A DNA stretch of 64,000 bases from positions 16,722,834 through 16,786,833 of the forward strand of contig CM067299.1 in assembly GCA_034231615.1 (NCBI GenBank). Direction: 5' to 3'. Positions 1 to 11,504 of this stretch are shown here, piece by piece. The first letter of the stretch is position 1, and each line of letters starts with the position of its first letter. The notes below the pieces were generated by a model. That model was not told where the DNA came from and ran no database searches. It saw nothing but the letters and a program-made list of their open reading frames with translations. This DNA comes from Meghimatium bilineatum (Eukaryota > Mollusca > Gastropoda > Stylommatophora > Philomycidae). The translations under genes and the position numbers were made by a program.

Positions 1-285
1 AAGATGCATTATTTATAATATAAGAAAAATACAGTCAACTTTATTGGGCACATACTGAGAAGAGGAGGCATTGAGAATATAGTGACAATATAATGAAAGA
101 TAGAAGGGAAAAGATCAAGGGGAAGCCCCAGAGAAAAGATATTAGACAGTTTGACTAAATAGCTTCGATTGACGACACCAACAGAGGTGATGACATCTAC
201 AAAGAAGAGATCGATGTACATGGTGAAATATGATCGCCAACGCCATTCGGCACTTGATGATGATGATTTCAAACCCTGATCTTTA
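1..285 (+). pseudogene. RTE-like LINE reverse transcriptase, 3' terminal fragment
   Basis: Translation of the plus strand, with stops, gives a degenerate version of the C-terminal tail of RTE-like LINE polymerases: a GHILRRGG-like segment near 48-70, then a basic KGKPQRK-like stretch, a DxxTKW-like segment near 150-165 and a closing SPTPFGT near 238-255. The segment runs into a GATGATGATGAT tail at 258-269, the kind of short tandem tail RTE elements carry. The 5' part lies outside the window or is lost. It is not translatable, with stops at several points. The family assignment rests on recognising the tail pattern and is moderate. Confidence 0.55.
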
Positions 286-414
286 ATCCTGGCCATTGAA
301 AAAAGAATCATCCACATTAGTCTCACTCTCTTATGGAGTTCAAAACGTCAGTGGTGTACTATTCTCTGAGAAGTTTTCAACTCAGATAAGATAAAAGAAG
401 TTGATAAAAATTAT

Positions 415-465
415 GATAACAGATTCTTACCCATAACAGATTCTTACCCATAACAGATTCTTACT
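415..465. repeat. 17-bp tandem repeat, 3 copies
   Basis: Three near-identical head-to-tail copies of CATAACAGATTCTTACC, with the first copy starting TGATAACAG. The rest of 286-823 shows nothing I can assign. Confidence 0.9.
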
Positions 466-823
466 CTTAGCATGTTTTCCCCAAAATAATAAATTATATA
501 TTTAAAAAAACCCATTAAAAACTCTCCAGAAGAGATTGTGTTTGGTGAAGTTCACCCCCGTTCTGCAAAATCGTATCTACGACCATGCCTTGTAACAATA
601 TGGGAAGTTTAATAGTCGTAGAGAATTGGCATCATTGTACTCGGGTTACCCCATATGCACTCCGTCCCTTTAAACACAGCTGCATTCTGCATGATGAGAG
701 TACCACTCATAGCACGCAACTCCGTAGCTTCTAGCTACGTATGAGGTGATTCCTGAAAAAAATCACATTGTAAACAAGAGATTGGGGGTTCATATCCCAC
801 TAGCACAGTAGCAAGTCATCCCT

Positions 824-1531
824 CTAGCAACGTATCCAGCTAGCAACACATCCAGCTAACAACACATCCAGCTAGCAACACATCCAACTAGCAACACATC
901 CAGCTAGCAACACATCCAGCTAGCAACACATCCAACTAGCAACACATCCAACTAGCAACACATCCAACTAGCAACACATCCAGCTAGCAACACATCCAAC
1001 TAGCAACACATCCAACTAGCAACACATCCAGCTAGCAACACATCCAACTAGCAACACATCCAGCTAGCAACACATCCAGCTAGCAACACATCCAACTAGC
1101 AACACATCCAACTAGCAACACATCCAGCTAGCAACACATCCAGCTAGCAACACATCCAACTAGCAACACATCCAGCTAGCAACACATCCAGCTAGCAACA
1201 CATCCAGCTAGCAACACATCCAACTAGCAACACATCCAACTAGCAACACATCCAGCTAGCAACACATCCAACTAGCAACACATCCAACTAGCAACACATC
1301 CAGCTAGCAACACATCCAGCTAGCAACACATCCAGCTAGCAACACATCCAACTAGCAACACATCCAACTAGCAACACATCCAGCTAGCAACACATCCAAC
1401 TAGCAACACATCCAGCTAGCAACACATCCAGCTAGCAACACATCCAGCTAGCAACACATCCAACTAGCAACACATCCAGCTAGCAACACATCCAGCTAGC
1501 AACACATCCAGCTAGCAACACATCCAGCTAG
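824..1531. repeat. 16-bp minisatellite with a two-state variant site
   Basis: About 44 copies of the 16-bp unit TAGCAACACATCCAGC. Nearly all units are identical except at one position, which is G (CAGCTAGC) or A (CAACTAGC), and the two forms are mixed without simple alternation. Only the first two or three units show other changes. Such uniformity indicates recent expansion or ongoing homogenisation. Confidence 0.97.
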
Positions 1532-3195
1532 AAATGATGATCTAACAACTAATTGAATAATTACATTATAACCCCTCTGAATACGAGACATGGTTCTAGA
1601 AGGATATGACAGTCGTAAACCAAGACGACGATGTACTCAAACTATAATAGGGGTCATGTCTCCAGGAAGATGTAACAGTTGTAAACTAAGATGACGACGT
1701 ATTCATGCTATTAAAGAAACCATTTGACTGGAGTATAATAAGTAACTGTAGATGGATAGTTATCCAGGTAGGCCGTGACGAAAGAAAGAACCGTTCACAC
1801 GATGAAATATTTTGTATTAAATATTTTCTGTTGGGATCTTCTCATGATCCAAGATTGGCAACGCGCAACTGTTTCTCAATAATGCCAGATTTTTGTCTGG
1901 CTGACAACCAAACACAAGTTGCCAATAATTGATCCCGATCTCAGATAAAAATAGAGCATCCGAGAAATCTTCTCGGCCCATCCTTTCACAGATTCTCCAT
2001 TCTAAATGCCATTGACGCCAACACGTATTCACTACTTTATGCTGTGTCCAGCAAGCAACGCCATTTAGCATATGTGGACATAAAGAAATAGATCGGTAGC
2101 TGTGATATAACTCTTGTTTGCATCATTCGTTATGTAACGTATTTGAATATAAAAACATATTAAGTATAGACAGAAGAAAGATAAATACACTATTACATAT
2201 AAACCAACTAAAGCAAAACATTAAATGTAGGCATCACAAAGAGGCACACATTATTCTATATGAACTAACTAACGTACATTTATTTTCGTCCAGAACTCAA
2301 CTATAAAGAGACTGGCTTTAAATTAAGTCACCCCTTTTTTTGTGTCAATTTGTGAACCTGCACCAGGTCAACAACTGTCAAAAATTCAGCGGACCTCCCT
2401 ACTTAATTTTGTTAACATCCCTCCCCAATTCCCTCAAATTTTTGAGCAAAAAAGTACGAAAAATACTTATTTTTTAAATTTCAGAATTATAAAATTCTAT
2501 TCCAAATTCTATTTAATTGGCGTTTAAATACAGTATTGTTACGGTCAGCATTTCCCACACAGAGTCCCCCTCATACTTGTTAACAACTTTCACACATTTT
2601 CAGACCTCCTCCCTCAATTGTTGAGATAGAATATGGTCAGATCCCTTCTCCATAGTGTGGTGCAGTGTTTATTGTTACAAAAATTGAACTGGATCACGGC
2701 TAAGCCTACTTTCATGACGTTTTCTATGGAAACTGTTAATCCCAAAGGCCTAATACACACAATGTTTCAGTGAAATAAACACCATATTCTCGGTATGTCT
2801 TATTTAGGGTATACATAATTATACGAAAAATAATCTTCCAATAAATGTTTATATTTACCGTATCTTCAATGTTATTCATGTGGTGTGTAATATATGAAAT
2901 AAATTGATCTTGGTGACAGAAGTCCAATTATAAATCTCATTTTCCTATTTGCTGTATTGCTAGTTTGACTAAGAAGTATATACATTTACAATAATTCAGT
3001 ACACGTTCAATGCGTTAATATTAGAGAACGTCGGAGTTTGATGATGTCTCATGCGCAGCCAACCACAGAAATAACAAATGCATGGAAATAATAATTAGGT
3101 GACACCCGGCGCTGCTCAGGGTTTATACCTTCCCTGGCTTTTCATGCACCAGTTCATGTTCATGTTGAACGGAAATAATCATTATTATCAATATT
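1532..3195. other. Unassigned AT-rich sequence
   Basis: No coding similarity, tandem array or terminal repeat could be recognised. Several small open frames (for example 1705-1932 and 2118-2306) have no recognisable domain and look like chance frames. Confidence 0.5.
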
Positions 3196-3424
3196 ACTCA
3201 TAAAATAAACTAACAACGATAGACGACGTTTCGAATAAAAGTCTTCATCAGGATGAAAGCCACTAAACGAAGCAAACAATATATTGAACTTAGGAAAGCA
3301 CATATAAGGATGGTAAATGGAAGACATTCATTTAGATTATAATTTTCCTTCCAGATGAATACTTTTAGTCGAAACGTCGTCTGTCTCTGTGTATCGTTAT
3401 CAGTCCTTTTTATTAACTAAATAT
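3196..3424. repeat. Imperfect palindromic element with hammerhead-like core
   Basis: Two imperfect inverted arms, 3196-3252 and 3353-3424, share GACGACGTTTCGA. Read on the minus strand, the left arm has CTGATGA (3251-3245), a 12-nt spacer, then GAAAC (3232-3228), matching the two conserved strands of a hammerhead ribozyme core. The right arm on the plus strand has the degenerate form AGATGAA followed by CGAAACGTCG. The stem between the motifs is weak in the left arm (an A-C mismatch at the base). It belongs to the same repeat family as the elements at 27147-27564, 34281-34460 and 50881-51319. Confidence 0.5.
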
Positions 3425-3852
3425 TGGTAACACTTGTACCTATTTCCGCTTTCCACTCATTTTGACATTTGCCTTGCGTAGCCACCAGTCCCCCCCCCCC
3501 CCCAATCTTCAGTTTCGAGTTGTTTCCCGACATTGTAGATTTATCGTTTCATTTTAATATCTATTCCCTTCCTGTTTCTTTCATATTTGTTATTACGTTT
3601 CATAATCACCTGTACAAATATTGTGACATCACTCGTTGACGTAACAGTTTTATGTCACAGTTGGAGCAGGATTCGATGTCACTGAGATGACAGAAGTCAG
3701 GATTACTGACCCAACAACTGAGTGATCATATACACCATCTCCATACTATATCCCTTATAAAAGCCAAGAATACTCCAAAATGTATTTGAAACGATAAATA
3801 CTCTCCAGTGCGTCTGATATCCTCTGACACTTTAGTTTTATATATATATATT
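3425..3852. other. Unassigned sequence before LINE copy A
   Basis: It contains a C homopolymer at about 3491-3503 and a short TA run at 3840-3850. Otherwise nothing could be recognised. Confidence 0.5.
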
Positions 3853-3865
3853 ATACATAATATAT
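3853..3865 (+). repeat. Target-site duplication, left, of LINE copy A
   Basis: ATACATAATATAT is repeated exactly at 7897-7909, on the other side of the element. Confidence 0.9.
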
Positions 3866-6800
3866 CCCCATCGAGGCCAGAACCTGGAAGTGGTGATGGG
3901 GGTTAGTTCAGCCATCAGAGGCTGGAAACTAAGACTGGTCGGGCACTCCCACTCGAGCAGGATCATAGTCCGGCCCAAGTAAGCAGAGTGCTGAAGACGG
4001 AGGCAACCAGCCAAAAGGCGCACAGATAATCAGGTTGCCACGCATAAAACACAATGGAAACATGTCTGCATCTAATAACAGTTATGGTGCCTGCCCTGTG
4101 GCGGACGTTTAGGCAAGGACGTTGCCGGGCCCTATGCCTCGAAAGGGCCCAACCTCAGTTACTGGAAGTCCTTCTCAATTGCCCCAAGGAGCCAGGAGGC
4201 AAGGGAATAGAGCTACTGGCCAAACAAACAAACGACCAATAAAAATAATGCACTGGAATGCTGAGGGTGTCAACAGTAAAAGAGATGGATACAGCAAAAA
4301 ATTGGAAATTGAAAATGTCCTCAGTGAAGAACAAGTTAATATATGCTGTATCCAAGAAACACTCCTCAGCAGCGAAATGGCCTTCAAAATCAGAGGCTAC
4401 CAGTGCTACCGATCTGACCGAAAGGACAGGCGAAAGGGTGGAATTCTGACACTAGTTAAAAACAATATCAGCGCATGTCAGCTGGAAGTATACATGGGCA
4501 GGGCAGAATACCAGATGCTCCACCTAAAAACAGACAGTGCAGAATTCCATCTCCTGAACTACTACTGCCCAAACGATAAACCATTGGCACTATACACAAT
4601 TCCAGACAAAGAAAGGCTTATGGTGTGTTGTGACTTCAACAGCCACTCTCAGAGCTGGGGCTACGATCATATCGACAAGAGAGGTGAGGAACTTGAGAGC
4701 TGGCAGGATGAAAATAATCTCATCCTTATTAACCAGCCATCAGACTCACCAACCTTCTACTCGAGAGCATGTCACACCACCTCTACACCAGACCTGGCAT
4801 TCCACTCACCAGGCCTGGAATGGAACATCACACGTGTCGTTGGAAAGCAGCTTGGGGGTAGTGACCACAGACCAGTATTTCTGGAAATTCACAATGAATA
4901 TACCAAGGACAGCAGCACGCTCACTAGGTGGAACTATAAGAGGGCAGACTAGAAAATGTACCAGCATTTAACAAGTGTTCTAGCTAAGGACATGAACGTG
5001 GACAAAGACACCAATAGAGCAGTGAGTGAATTTAATAGATGTATACGACATGCTGCTAGTAAAACCATACCCAGGGGGCACGCAAAAACTACAAACCCTA
5101 CTGGAATGATGAACTGGAAAAGCTGCAAAATGAGATGGAAACATCTAGACAGCAGACTGAGAACAGACATAGCCAAGAACATCAAAACAAATATCAGCAA
5201 ACAGAGGATAAATTACAAAGAGCCAAGTTACAAGCCAGACGGAGCAGCTGGAAGGAAAAAACAGAGTCGCTGAACCTAGAAAAAGATACTAGGAAATTAT
5301 GGAAACTTGTAAAACAACTAAATGATGAAGGTACAGGGAGAAATACCAGAATCACACTTTATAAAGAAAAAACATTTTAACAGGTAAACATTCAGCTGAT
5401 TACTTTACAGATTCCTTTGCAGAAGACAATAACGTCAAAGTCAGCACAGACAAACAACAGGAGGTTCGAGCGAACCAGCAAAACATTGGACAAGGCGAAC
5501 CTATACCTGAAGTCATGAAGGCACCAATCACAATGAGAGAACTGGAGCATGCAATATCCAAATTGAAAATGAAAAAGTGCCCTGGAGCTGATGGAGTGTC
5601 CAATGAAATGATTAGAAACCTGCATTGCTGCAAGAGCAAAGCTGTTGCAGATCTTTAACACAAGCTGGTCCACAGGTAATGTACCACAGGTGCGGAGAGA
5701 AGCAATAATGATACCTCTCCTCAAATCAGGAAAAGATGGCAACACAGTCTCCAACTACAGGCCCATCAGCCTCACAAGCTGTCTATGCAAAACAATGGAA
5801 CGCATTATCAATCTTAGAATGCAGTGATACCTTGAAAGTGAAAACCTTCTGGTATCACAGCAAGCAGGTTTCAGACAGTGCTACTCTACTGAAAATCAGG
5901 CAACAAGAGATTGAGGATGCCTTCCAAGATAAGAAACTGGTACTAGCAGCATGGAGAGACCTCAGGAAAGCATTTGATAAGGTCTGGAAAGAAGGGCTCT
6001 TACAGAAATTGCGAAATTGCAGGGTTAGCTCAAGAATGTACAAATGGGTAAAAGCATACCTGCATAATAGAAGAGCCAGGGTACACTTAGATGGTCGCAA
6101 GAGCAAGAAAGTTCTACTGCGTCATGGAGTCCCCCAGGGAGGAGTCCTTTCACCCACACTTTTCTTGGTTTACATCAATGACCTAGTTGCTTAACTACCA
6201 TCAAAGTGGCAATGTATGCTGATGTCCTGGTGATCTGGTGCACGGAAGAACATGCGACAGTGGCCACTAAACAAATACAAAGAGCTATCGATGCCCTAAC
6301 CTTATGGACAAATAGATGGTGCGTCAGCATTAACACAGATAAGTGCAGCACTACACTCTTTACCCTCTCACCAAAACAAAAAGCCGGTCATATCAAGATA
6401 GATGGAGAGCTCTTGAAAGAAGACAAACAACCAACATACCTCGGAGTTACTTTTGATGATAAGCTGACATGGAAGCAGCACATAAACAAAGCAACAACAA
6501 AAGCCAGGAGGAAGTTAGCTATCCTGAGAAAACTAAGTGGAACCACATGGGGAGCCAGTGGGAATATACTCAATAAAGTTTACCAGCAAGGCATAAGACC
6601 ACACCTGGAATATTGTTCAGCTGCGTGGTGTCCTGCATCAAACACCACATTACAAGATCTAGATAAAGTGCAAAACCAGGCACTTAGAATAATGTTGGGA
6701 GCAATGAACTCAACACCCATAGCAGATATGCAGAAAATGGGAAGAATGCAAACACTTGGCGAACGCAGAGACACAAAAGTACTAATTCAAGCAGAAAAGT

Positions 6801-7896
6801 TTCAGTGTATGCCAAGTCATCCAATGAAGGAAATATTCCAAAATCTAGCAATGGGGCGACTGAAAAGAAGCAGCTTTATCCATCAAGCTAAACGACTCCG
6901 TAGACAACTTACAGACCTACCTGAAGTTGACAGCCCCTTAAGGTCTGTACCAGAACAAACCCCATGGAGTGAAAGGCATGGCATGCCAATATACATTCAG
7001 ACCCATGTGAAAGGAATATTAAGCGAGGACGAACTGAACAGTGTGCAGCGGAGGACAGTTACCCTCAGTTTCCTGGATGAGGAATATCCACAAGATATAT
7101 GGGTCAGAGTATGCACAGATGGGTCAGCACAGAATGTTGTGAGGAATGGAGGTGCAGGTGTATATATAGAATATCCACACAAGCCTAGAGATACAATCAG
7201 AACACCGACAGGAAAATTCTGCAATAATTATGATGCAGAAATCCAGGCAATTAGTGTGGCAGCTAAAAAACTGCTGATCTCCAACTCTGACCTACAGCCT
7301 GTGATATTCCTGACAGATGCAAGGTCAGTGCTTCAAGCTCTCCAGTCTGAGAAACTAACAGACTTGAAAAAACTACTTAGCGAATTGTCTTACCAGTATA
7401 GGGTAACCATGCAGTGCATACCCTCTCACTGTGGAATACCAGGAAATGAAAAAGCAGACCAACTGGCTAAGGAAGGTGCTGCCGAAGACCAACCAGATAT
7501 ACCAATCACCTACCATCAGAAAAATCAGATGATCAAGTCAATAAGAAAGCCACAAACACCAACACAAGATGATTATCACATTATGAACAGTTCAGAACAA
7601 GTTATAATCCTACGTCTCAGAACATGACACAACCGACTCCGCAGTCACATGTATACAAAGTTCAAGATTGGCAGCACGGCCATGTGTACATGTGGACAGG
7701 CAGTACAGAGTGTCAAACATATACTTCAAGAGTGTTCTGAGCATGAAACGTTGAGGCAGACATATTGGCCAGAGGAAACAACACTGGAATCAAAGCTCTA
7801 TGGGACACTGTATAAACTACAAAAGACAGTGAGTTTTATTAAGGAGACAGAATTGCAGATATAGACATGTTTCAAGTGAACGAAAGAAGAAGAAGA
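3866..7896 (+). mobile_element. Full-length I-type LINE retrotransposon, copy A (dead)
   Basis: The 4031-bp element is bounded by a perfect 13-bp target-site duplication. It begins CCCCATCGAGGCCAG, exactly as copy B does at 11505, so this is the true 5' end and not a truncation. A 196-nt 5' UTR leads to an ATG at 4062. One long reading frame follows, for endonuclease, reverse transcriptase, RNase H and a C-terminal zinc-knuckle, ending with a stop at 7862-7864. A 32-nt 3' UTR ends in GAAGAAGAAGA. RNase H after the reverse transcriptase is typical of the I group (I, LOA, R1-like clades). No separate ORF1 (gag-like) frame is visible. The intact TSD indicates insertion by target-primed reverse transcription. 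The frame carries at least nine lesions, so it cannot move by itself. Confidence 0.92.
4062..7864 (+). pseudogene. Broken LINE polyprotein (endonuclease, RT, RNase H, zinc-knuckle), copy A
   Basis: The endonuclease domain lies at about 4240-4900: MHWNAEG (Asn), CIQETLL (Glu), CDFNSHSQSWGYD (Asp/Asn; the usual GDFN has become CDFN) and GGSDHRP (Asp/His). The reverse transcriptase lies at about 5500-6500: SNYRPISLTSCLCKTMERII, motif A LRKAFDKVW, motif B GVPQGGVLSPTLF, and motif C, where the catalytic YADD has become YADV near 6215. RNase H lies at about 7100-7480: CTDGSAQ, DAEIQAI, FLTDARS and IPSHCGIPGNEKADQLAKEG. The tail has CTCGQAVQSVKHILQEC. Lesions: TAG at 4110, TAG at 4950, frameshifts near 5076, 5370 and 5620, TGA near 5826, a small deletion near 5900, a frameshift near 6190 and TGA at 7625. 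The start is the ATG matched by copy B. Confidence 0.9.
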
Positions 7897-7909
7897 ATAC
7901 ATAATATAT
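7897..7909 (+). repeat. Target-site duplication, right, of LINE copy A
   Basis: Exact copy of 3853-3865, directly after the GAA-rich 3' end of the element. Confidence 0.9.
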
Positions 7910-8661
7910 GACAATATGGCATGAAGACAACGCCATTCATCGTGGCTGATTGGTCTGAAATAATAATAATAATAATACCGTAAGAATCCATATACACTGG
8001 CCTTGAAAAATAATATATAATACATGTTGGAAACATATGCCATACTAAACATTCTATGCACTCATTAAAAAAAATAAAACCGCTGAAAGGACGCATATTG
8101 CTAACTTCATAGCCATGTTGTCTCCCAATATCTAATCCATCTCATTAAAAAAATACTGTATGCTGCATGTCGAGGGTATTGTTAAGAGCCGTTAACTTCA
8201 CATTTCAAGCACATGGCGCTTACCTCCGAAGTTGGATGAGTCGGGTTAATTGTACAAATAAAATGGAGGAGAAACACATATTCCTTCTGTGCACTACATC
8301 CAGCTGGAAATCTAGTTGGACTATTGTCTTACTACACGAGTTTGAAGAAGAACATTACCACACAAAGGAGTAAAAATAAAATATTCAACTCCAATCAATG
8401 GATGATTCTCATGGATCTGCAGAAAAAAATGCACTTTTGAAGAAATAATCGGTTCCCGATTTCGAAACTGGAACATCGTGAACTCGAGTCAAAGAATTGG
8501 TCCTCGACGAGGTACAAGTCCCGCCACAAGCAATTGTGCATCCAGACCGTTCAAAAAGCAATGGTAAACTACTGAACGTATTTACGAGAATATTACCTAG
8601 AAAATTCACTGCAGCCAAGAAATGCTTGGTTGATGGCTACAGCCTGAATAGGATACGCTAC
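7910..8661. other. Unassigned sequence between LINE copy A and the hAT MITE
   Basis: It contains a short AAT run at about 7960-7977. No coding similarity was recognised. Confidence 0.5.
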
Positions 8662-8669
8662 CAATAGAT

Positions 8670-9061
8670 CAGGGGTCGGGAACCTTTTTGTCTGAGAGAG
8701 CCATGGGTACCACATATTTTGAAAAGTAATTCTGTGAGAGCCATACATTATGTTTAAAACTAAAAATTCAGGTACATGTATGCATTTTGTGTAATTTCAA
8801 CACTAAAAGTACAATAATTATGTCTCTGAATTCTTTTTAATAAAATTGTTATGCTGTTGCTAATGAGTATTTCTTACTTCTGATGCTGAGCTGCAGTACA
8901 CTTTAGCTCATTTGTAGAATGAAATATTGATATGCAATTAATATGTAGATCAAAGGAGTCTAAAGAAACATTTTTTAAATAATCGAACATTTGTCTGCGA
9001 GCCACATGCAGACATCAATAGAGTCACATCTGGCTCGCTAGCCATGAGTTCCCGACCCCTG
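8670..9061. mobile_element. hAT-type MITE, non-autonomous
   Basis: The 392-bp element has perfect 14-bp terminal inverted repeats: CAGGGGTCGGGAAC at 8670-8683, and its reverse complement GTTCCCGACCCCTG at 9048-9061. It is flanked by a perfect 8-bp duplication CAATAGAT at 8662-8669 and 9062-9069. An 8-bp duplication and CAGGGGT termini are hallmarks of the hAT superfamily (Charlie/Ac-like). The interior has no transposase coding, so it needs a transposase in trans. The hAT remnant at 61241 has nearly the same end (CAGGGGTCGGCAAC) and is a plausible relative. Confidence 0.95.
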
Positions 9062-9069
9062 CAATAGAT

Positions 9070-9599
9070 TCTAATTTATTTTGTGTGACATATCGTTTCA
9101 AGTGCTAAATATCATCAAGATGTGAAGATTACCTTCTCTTCGTTCGTTTTCAAACATCTGCATATTAACAGGACTAAATCATGAAAAACGGAATCCATTT
9201 TGTCATAGTTTACAGCTTGCCTGCGATTATGTTAAATGTAACTTAGTTCTTACAGCATTATTAAACTTCTATCGATAACCAGTTGCACTTCTCATCGACA
9301 ATAGTGTTAAAGTCGAGAATGGGAAGAGAGAGAGGGAGGGAGAGAGAGAGATAGAGAGAGAGAGAGAGGGCATGCGGAAGAGGATAGGGTAATAATCATA
9401 ATTTGTTTGGTTTGTTGAGCATGTAATTAAAACTGTTTTGATCCAATGCACGTACATTCAGTCTGTGACTGAAGCCTCGTATGATAATATCAGGGCGTTG
9501 TGGCTTTTTAACTAATTACAACCATATGGTCTGGGACAAGTTGTAATTGTTATCACGCCGCGTGGCATTCTTATGTTGAAGGCAGATTCTGTTAGATGT
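9070..9599. other. Unassigned sequence with a GA-rich tract
   Basis: 9326-9369 is a purine-only GA/GGGA tract. The rest shows nothing recognisable. Confidence 0.55.
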
Positions 9600-9810
9600 C
9601 TAGGTGAATGTTCATCTGGTGTTGTGTCTAGGCTGCTGTGATGTTAATGTTTAGTTTTCTAGTGAGTATCCAATTGGTGTTATGTCTGGTCTTTGTGGTA
9701 TAATGTTGGATAGTGTTCAAATGGTGTTGTGTCTGTTATTTGTGGTATGATGTTAGTTGTCTCGGTAAGTGTTCAACTGGTGTTATGTCTGGTATGCTGT
9801 GGTGTTAATT
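9600..9810. repeat. Degenerate tandem repeat, period about 46-58 bp
   Basis: Four diverged units share a GTTCAACTGGTGTTATGTCT-like core (near 9610, 9668, 9714 and 9769), each followed by GCTGTGGTGTTAAT-like sequence. The variable spacing indicates an old array. Confidence 0.75.
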
Positions 9811-9814
9811 AAAG

Positions 9815-9905
9815 TTCTATTGAAATCTTAGTCCTGATAAGAACTCAGTAGCCGGATGTATCGAAACATTAGCGCAAATAAAAAGACGACACGCTACATT
9901 TATGT
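9815..9905 (+). repeat. Dispersed repeat with CGAAACATTAGCGCAAATAAAA motif
   Basis: CCTGATAAG, then ATCGAAACATTAG, is followed by GCGCAAATAAAA and GACGACAC. The GCGCAAATAAAA block recurs at 10700-10716 and, inverted, near 37166-37180, each time close to a GGCGA or GACGA sequence. The CTGATAAG...CGAAAC spacing resembles the palindrome family, but a link is not proven. Confidence 0.45.
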
Positions 9906-10046
9906 TCTTATGACTGCATCATGCAGCAAATCCAGTAGTAGCACTGTCTTTCTATGGCATCATATATCTGTGAGGGGTTGAGAATGAACGTTAAAACAAC
10001 GCCCAGACAAGGACATCTGCTTTCCTTATACACAATTACTGCAACA

Positions 10047-10357
10047 TCTGACATGAACACTGGAAAACATGACTTGACAAGAACACCGGAAAACATGATC
10101 TGACACGAACACTGGCAAACTGACGGACATGAACACTGGCAAACTTGACCTGATACAAACACTGGTAAACTTGACCTGACACGAACACTGGCAAACGTGA
10201 CCTGACACGAACACTGGCAAACCTGACCTGACATGAACACTGGCAAACTTGACCTGATACAAACACTGGCAAACTAGACCAGACATGAACACTGGCAAAC
10301 TTGTCCTGACATGAACACTGACAAACTTGTCCTGACATGAACACTGACAAACTTGTA
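10047..10357. repeat. 26-bp minisatellite, about 12 copies
   Basis: Each unit contains GAACACTGGCAAACTTGACC. Variation is concentrated at a few positions (CACGAA/CATGAA, GGCAAA/GACAAA, TTGACC/TTGTCC). The unit is not a multiple of three, yet all three minus frames stay open over parts of the array, giving repetitive spurious proteins. Confidence 0.95.
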
Positions 10358-10435
10358 CATTTTACATATATTGTACGAGTGCAAGTGTATAGTAACACGT
10401 GTCCACAATTGTCAGTTCTCTTTGTTTGTAGTGTG

Positions 10436-10575
10436 TTTATTACACCACTTATCATGTGTATTGTCTTTATTAATTTATCATTTATACTTATTTATCATAT
10501 GTATTGCCTTTAGTAAATTATCGTTTGTATTGTGTTTATTAATTTATCATTTGTATTTAGTCTATTAATCTGTAC
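10436..10575. repeat. AT-rich degenerate tandem repeat
   Basis: Four or five units of about 28-35 bp share TTTATTAATTTATCATTTGT. Confidence 0.75.
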
Positions 10576-11340
10576 TACTTATAATAAGTCGACATATCAA
10601 ACATGAGAACATTCTTTGCAACGGATTACTATAAACGTACATGTCAATGAAAGTGTTAGATGTTATAAAGAAGAAGAGGGATGCCCCTGACTATTGGCGC
10701 AAATAAAATGGCGACACAAGGCATCTATGTTACCTGGACTACATCCTGTTGAACATTGCTAAAGCTGTTGTTTTCTTACAAGAGAGATTCGGTGTGAGAA
10801 TGACGACAACATACAAACAAACATATAGAACCCATTCTTATTTTATGGATTCACAGCACAAACTGTGAAGAAAAAAACCATCCCTGGTACTGTACTAGAA
10901 AACTTCAGAACATGCAGAACAACATGCCTAATTATTTCCCTTGTCTATGTTTGTAAATTTCGTGTTAATTATTTATTTTTTCCCCCACTTAATTTTAATA
11001 ATTTCACATAATTTTTGGGGAGATGGGGTAAGGGTTTTGGTTAGAAAATTTATGTTTTACATAACTAACCCTAGCTTCAACCCAAAATAAATAAATATTT
11101 AAATTATTTAATGGTGGACATAAAATTGACATAGGCACGGTACATAATTAAACATGTTGTGGCGTCTAGTCGAAAAACTCAGTGAACTGGAGATTACTGA
11201 GTTGTGGTTATTGAAAGGAATTATGAAAATATCTCGGAGAACTGAGAAAGCTAATGTAGAATTCATCAAAGATACTAGTCTAATGACCAATTATGCTGAA
11301 AATTACAAGCAGACAGTCAGGATTTTTAGGACATGTGATG
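10576..11340. other. Mostly unassigned sequence
   Basis: 10660-10750 holds the GCGCAAATAAAA dispersed motif followed by CTACATCCTGTTG, the same order as the inverted copy near 37130-37185. No other element was recognised. Confidence 0.4.
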
Positions 11341-11344
11341 TGAT

Positions 11345-11504
11345 ACGTATTTGTAAGTTGTGTTTAGTTACTTATTTGTAAGATGTATTTTGTTACTTAG
11401 GTGTAAGATGTGTTTTGTTATTTATGTGTAAGCTGTGTTTTGTTACTTAGGTGTAAGATGTGTTTTGTTACTTATTTGTAAGATGTGTTTTGTTACTTAT
11501 GTGT
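11345..11504. repeat. 26-bp minisatellite, left part of an array split by a LINE
   Basis: About six units of GTTACTTATGTGTAAGATGT plus GTTTTGT-like sequence. The array resumes at 15600 in the same orientation. The last 13 bases (11492-11504) equal 15600-15612 and act as the target-site duplication of LINE copy B, although the array unit itself could produce the same match. Confidence 0.95.

Noticed and set aside
824..1531. CRISPR-like array
   Set aside because: Units are head-to-tail with no unique spacers. This is a minisatellite in animal DNA.
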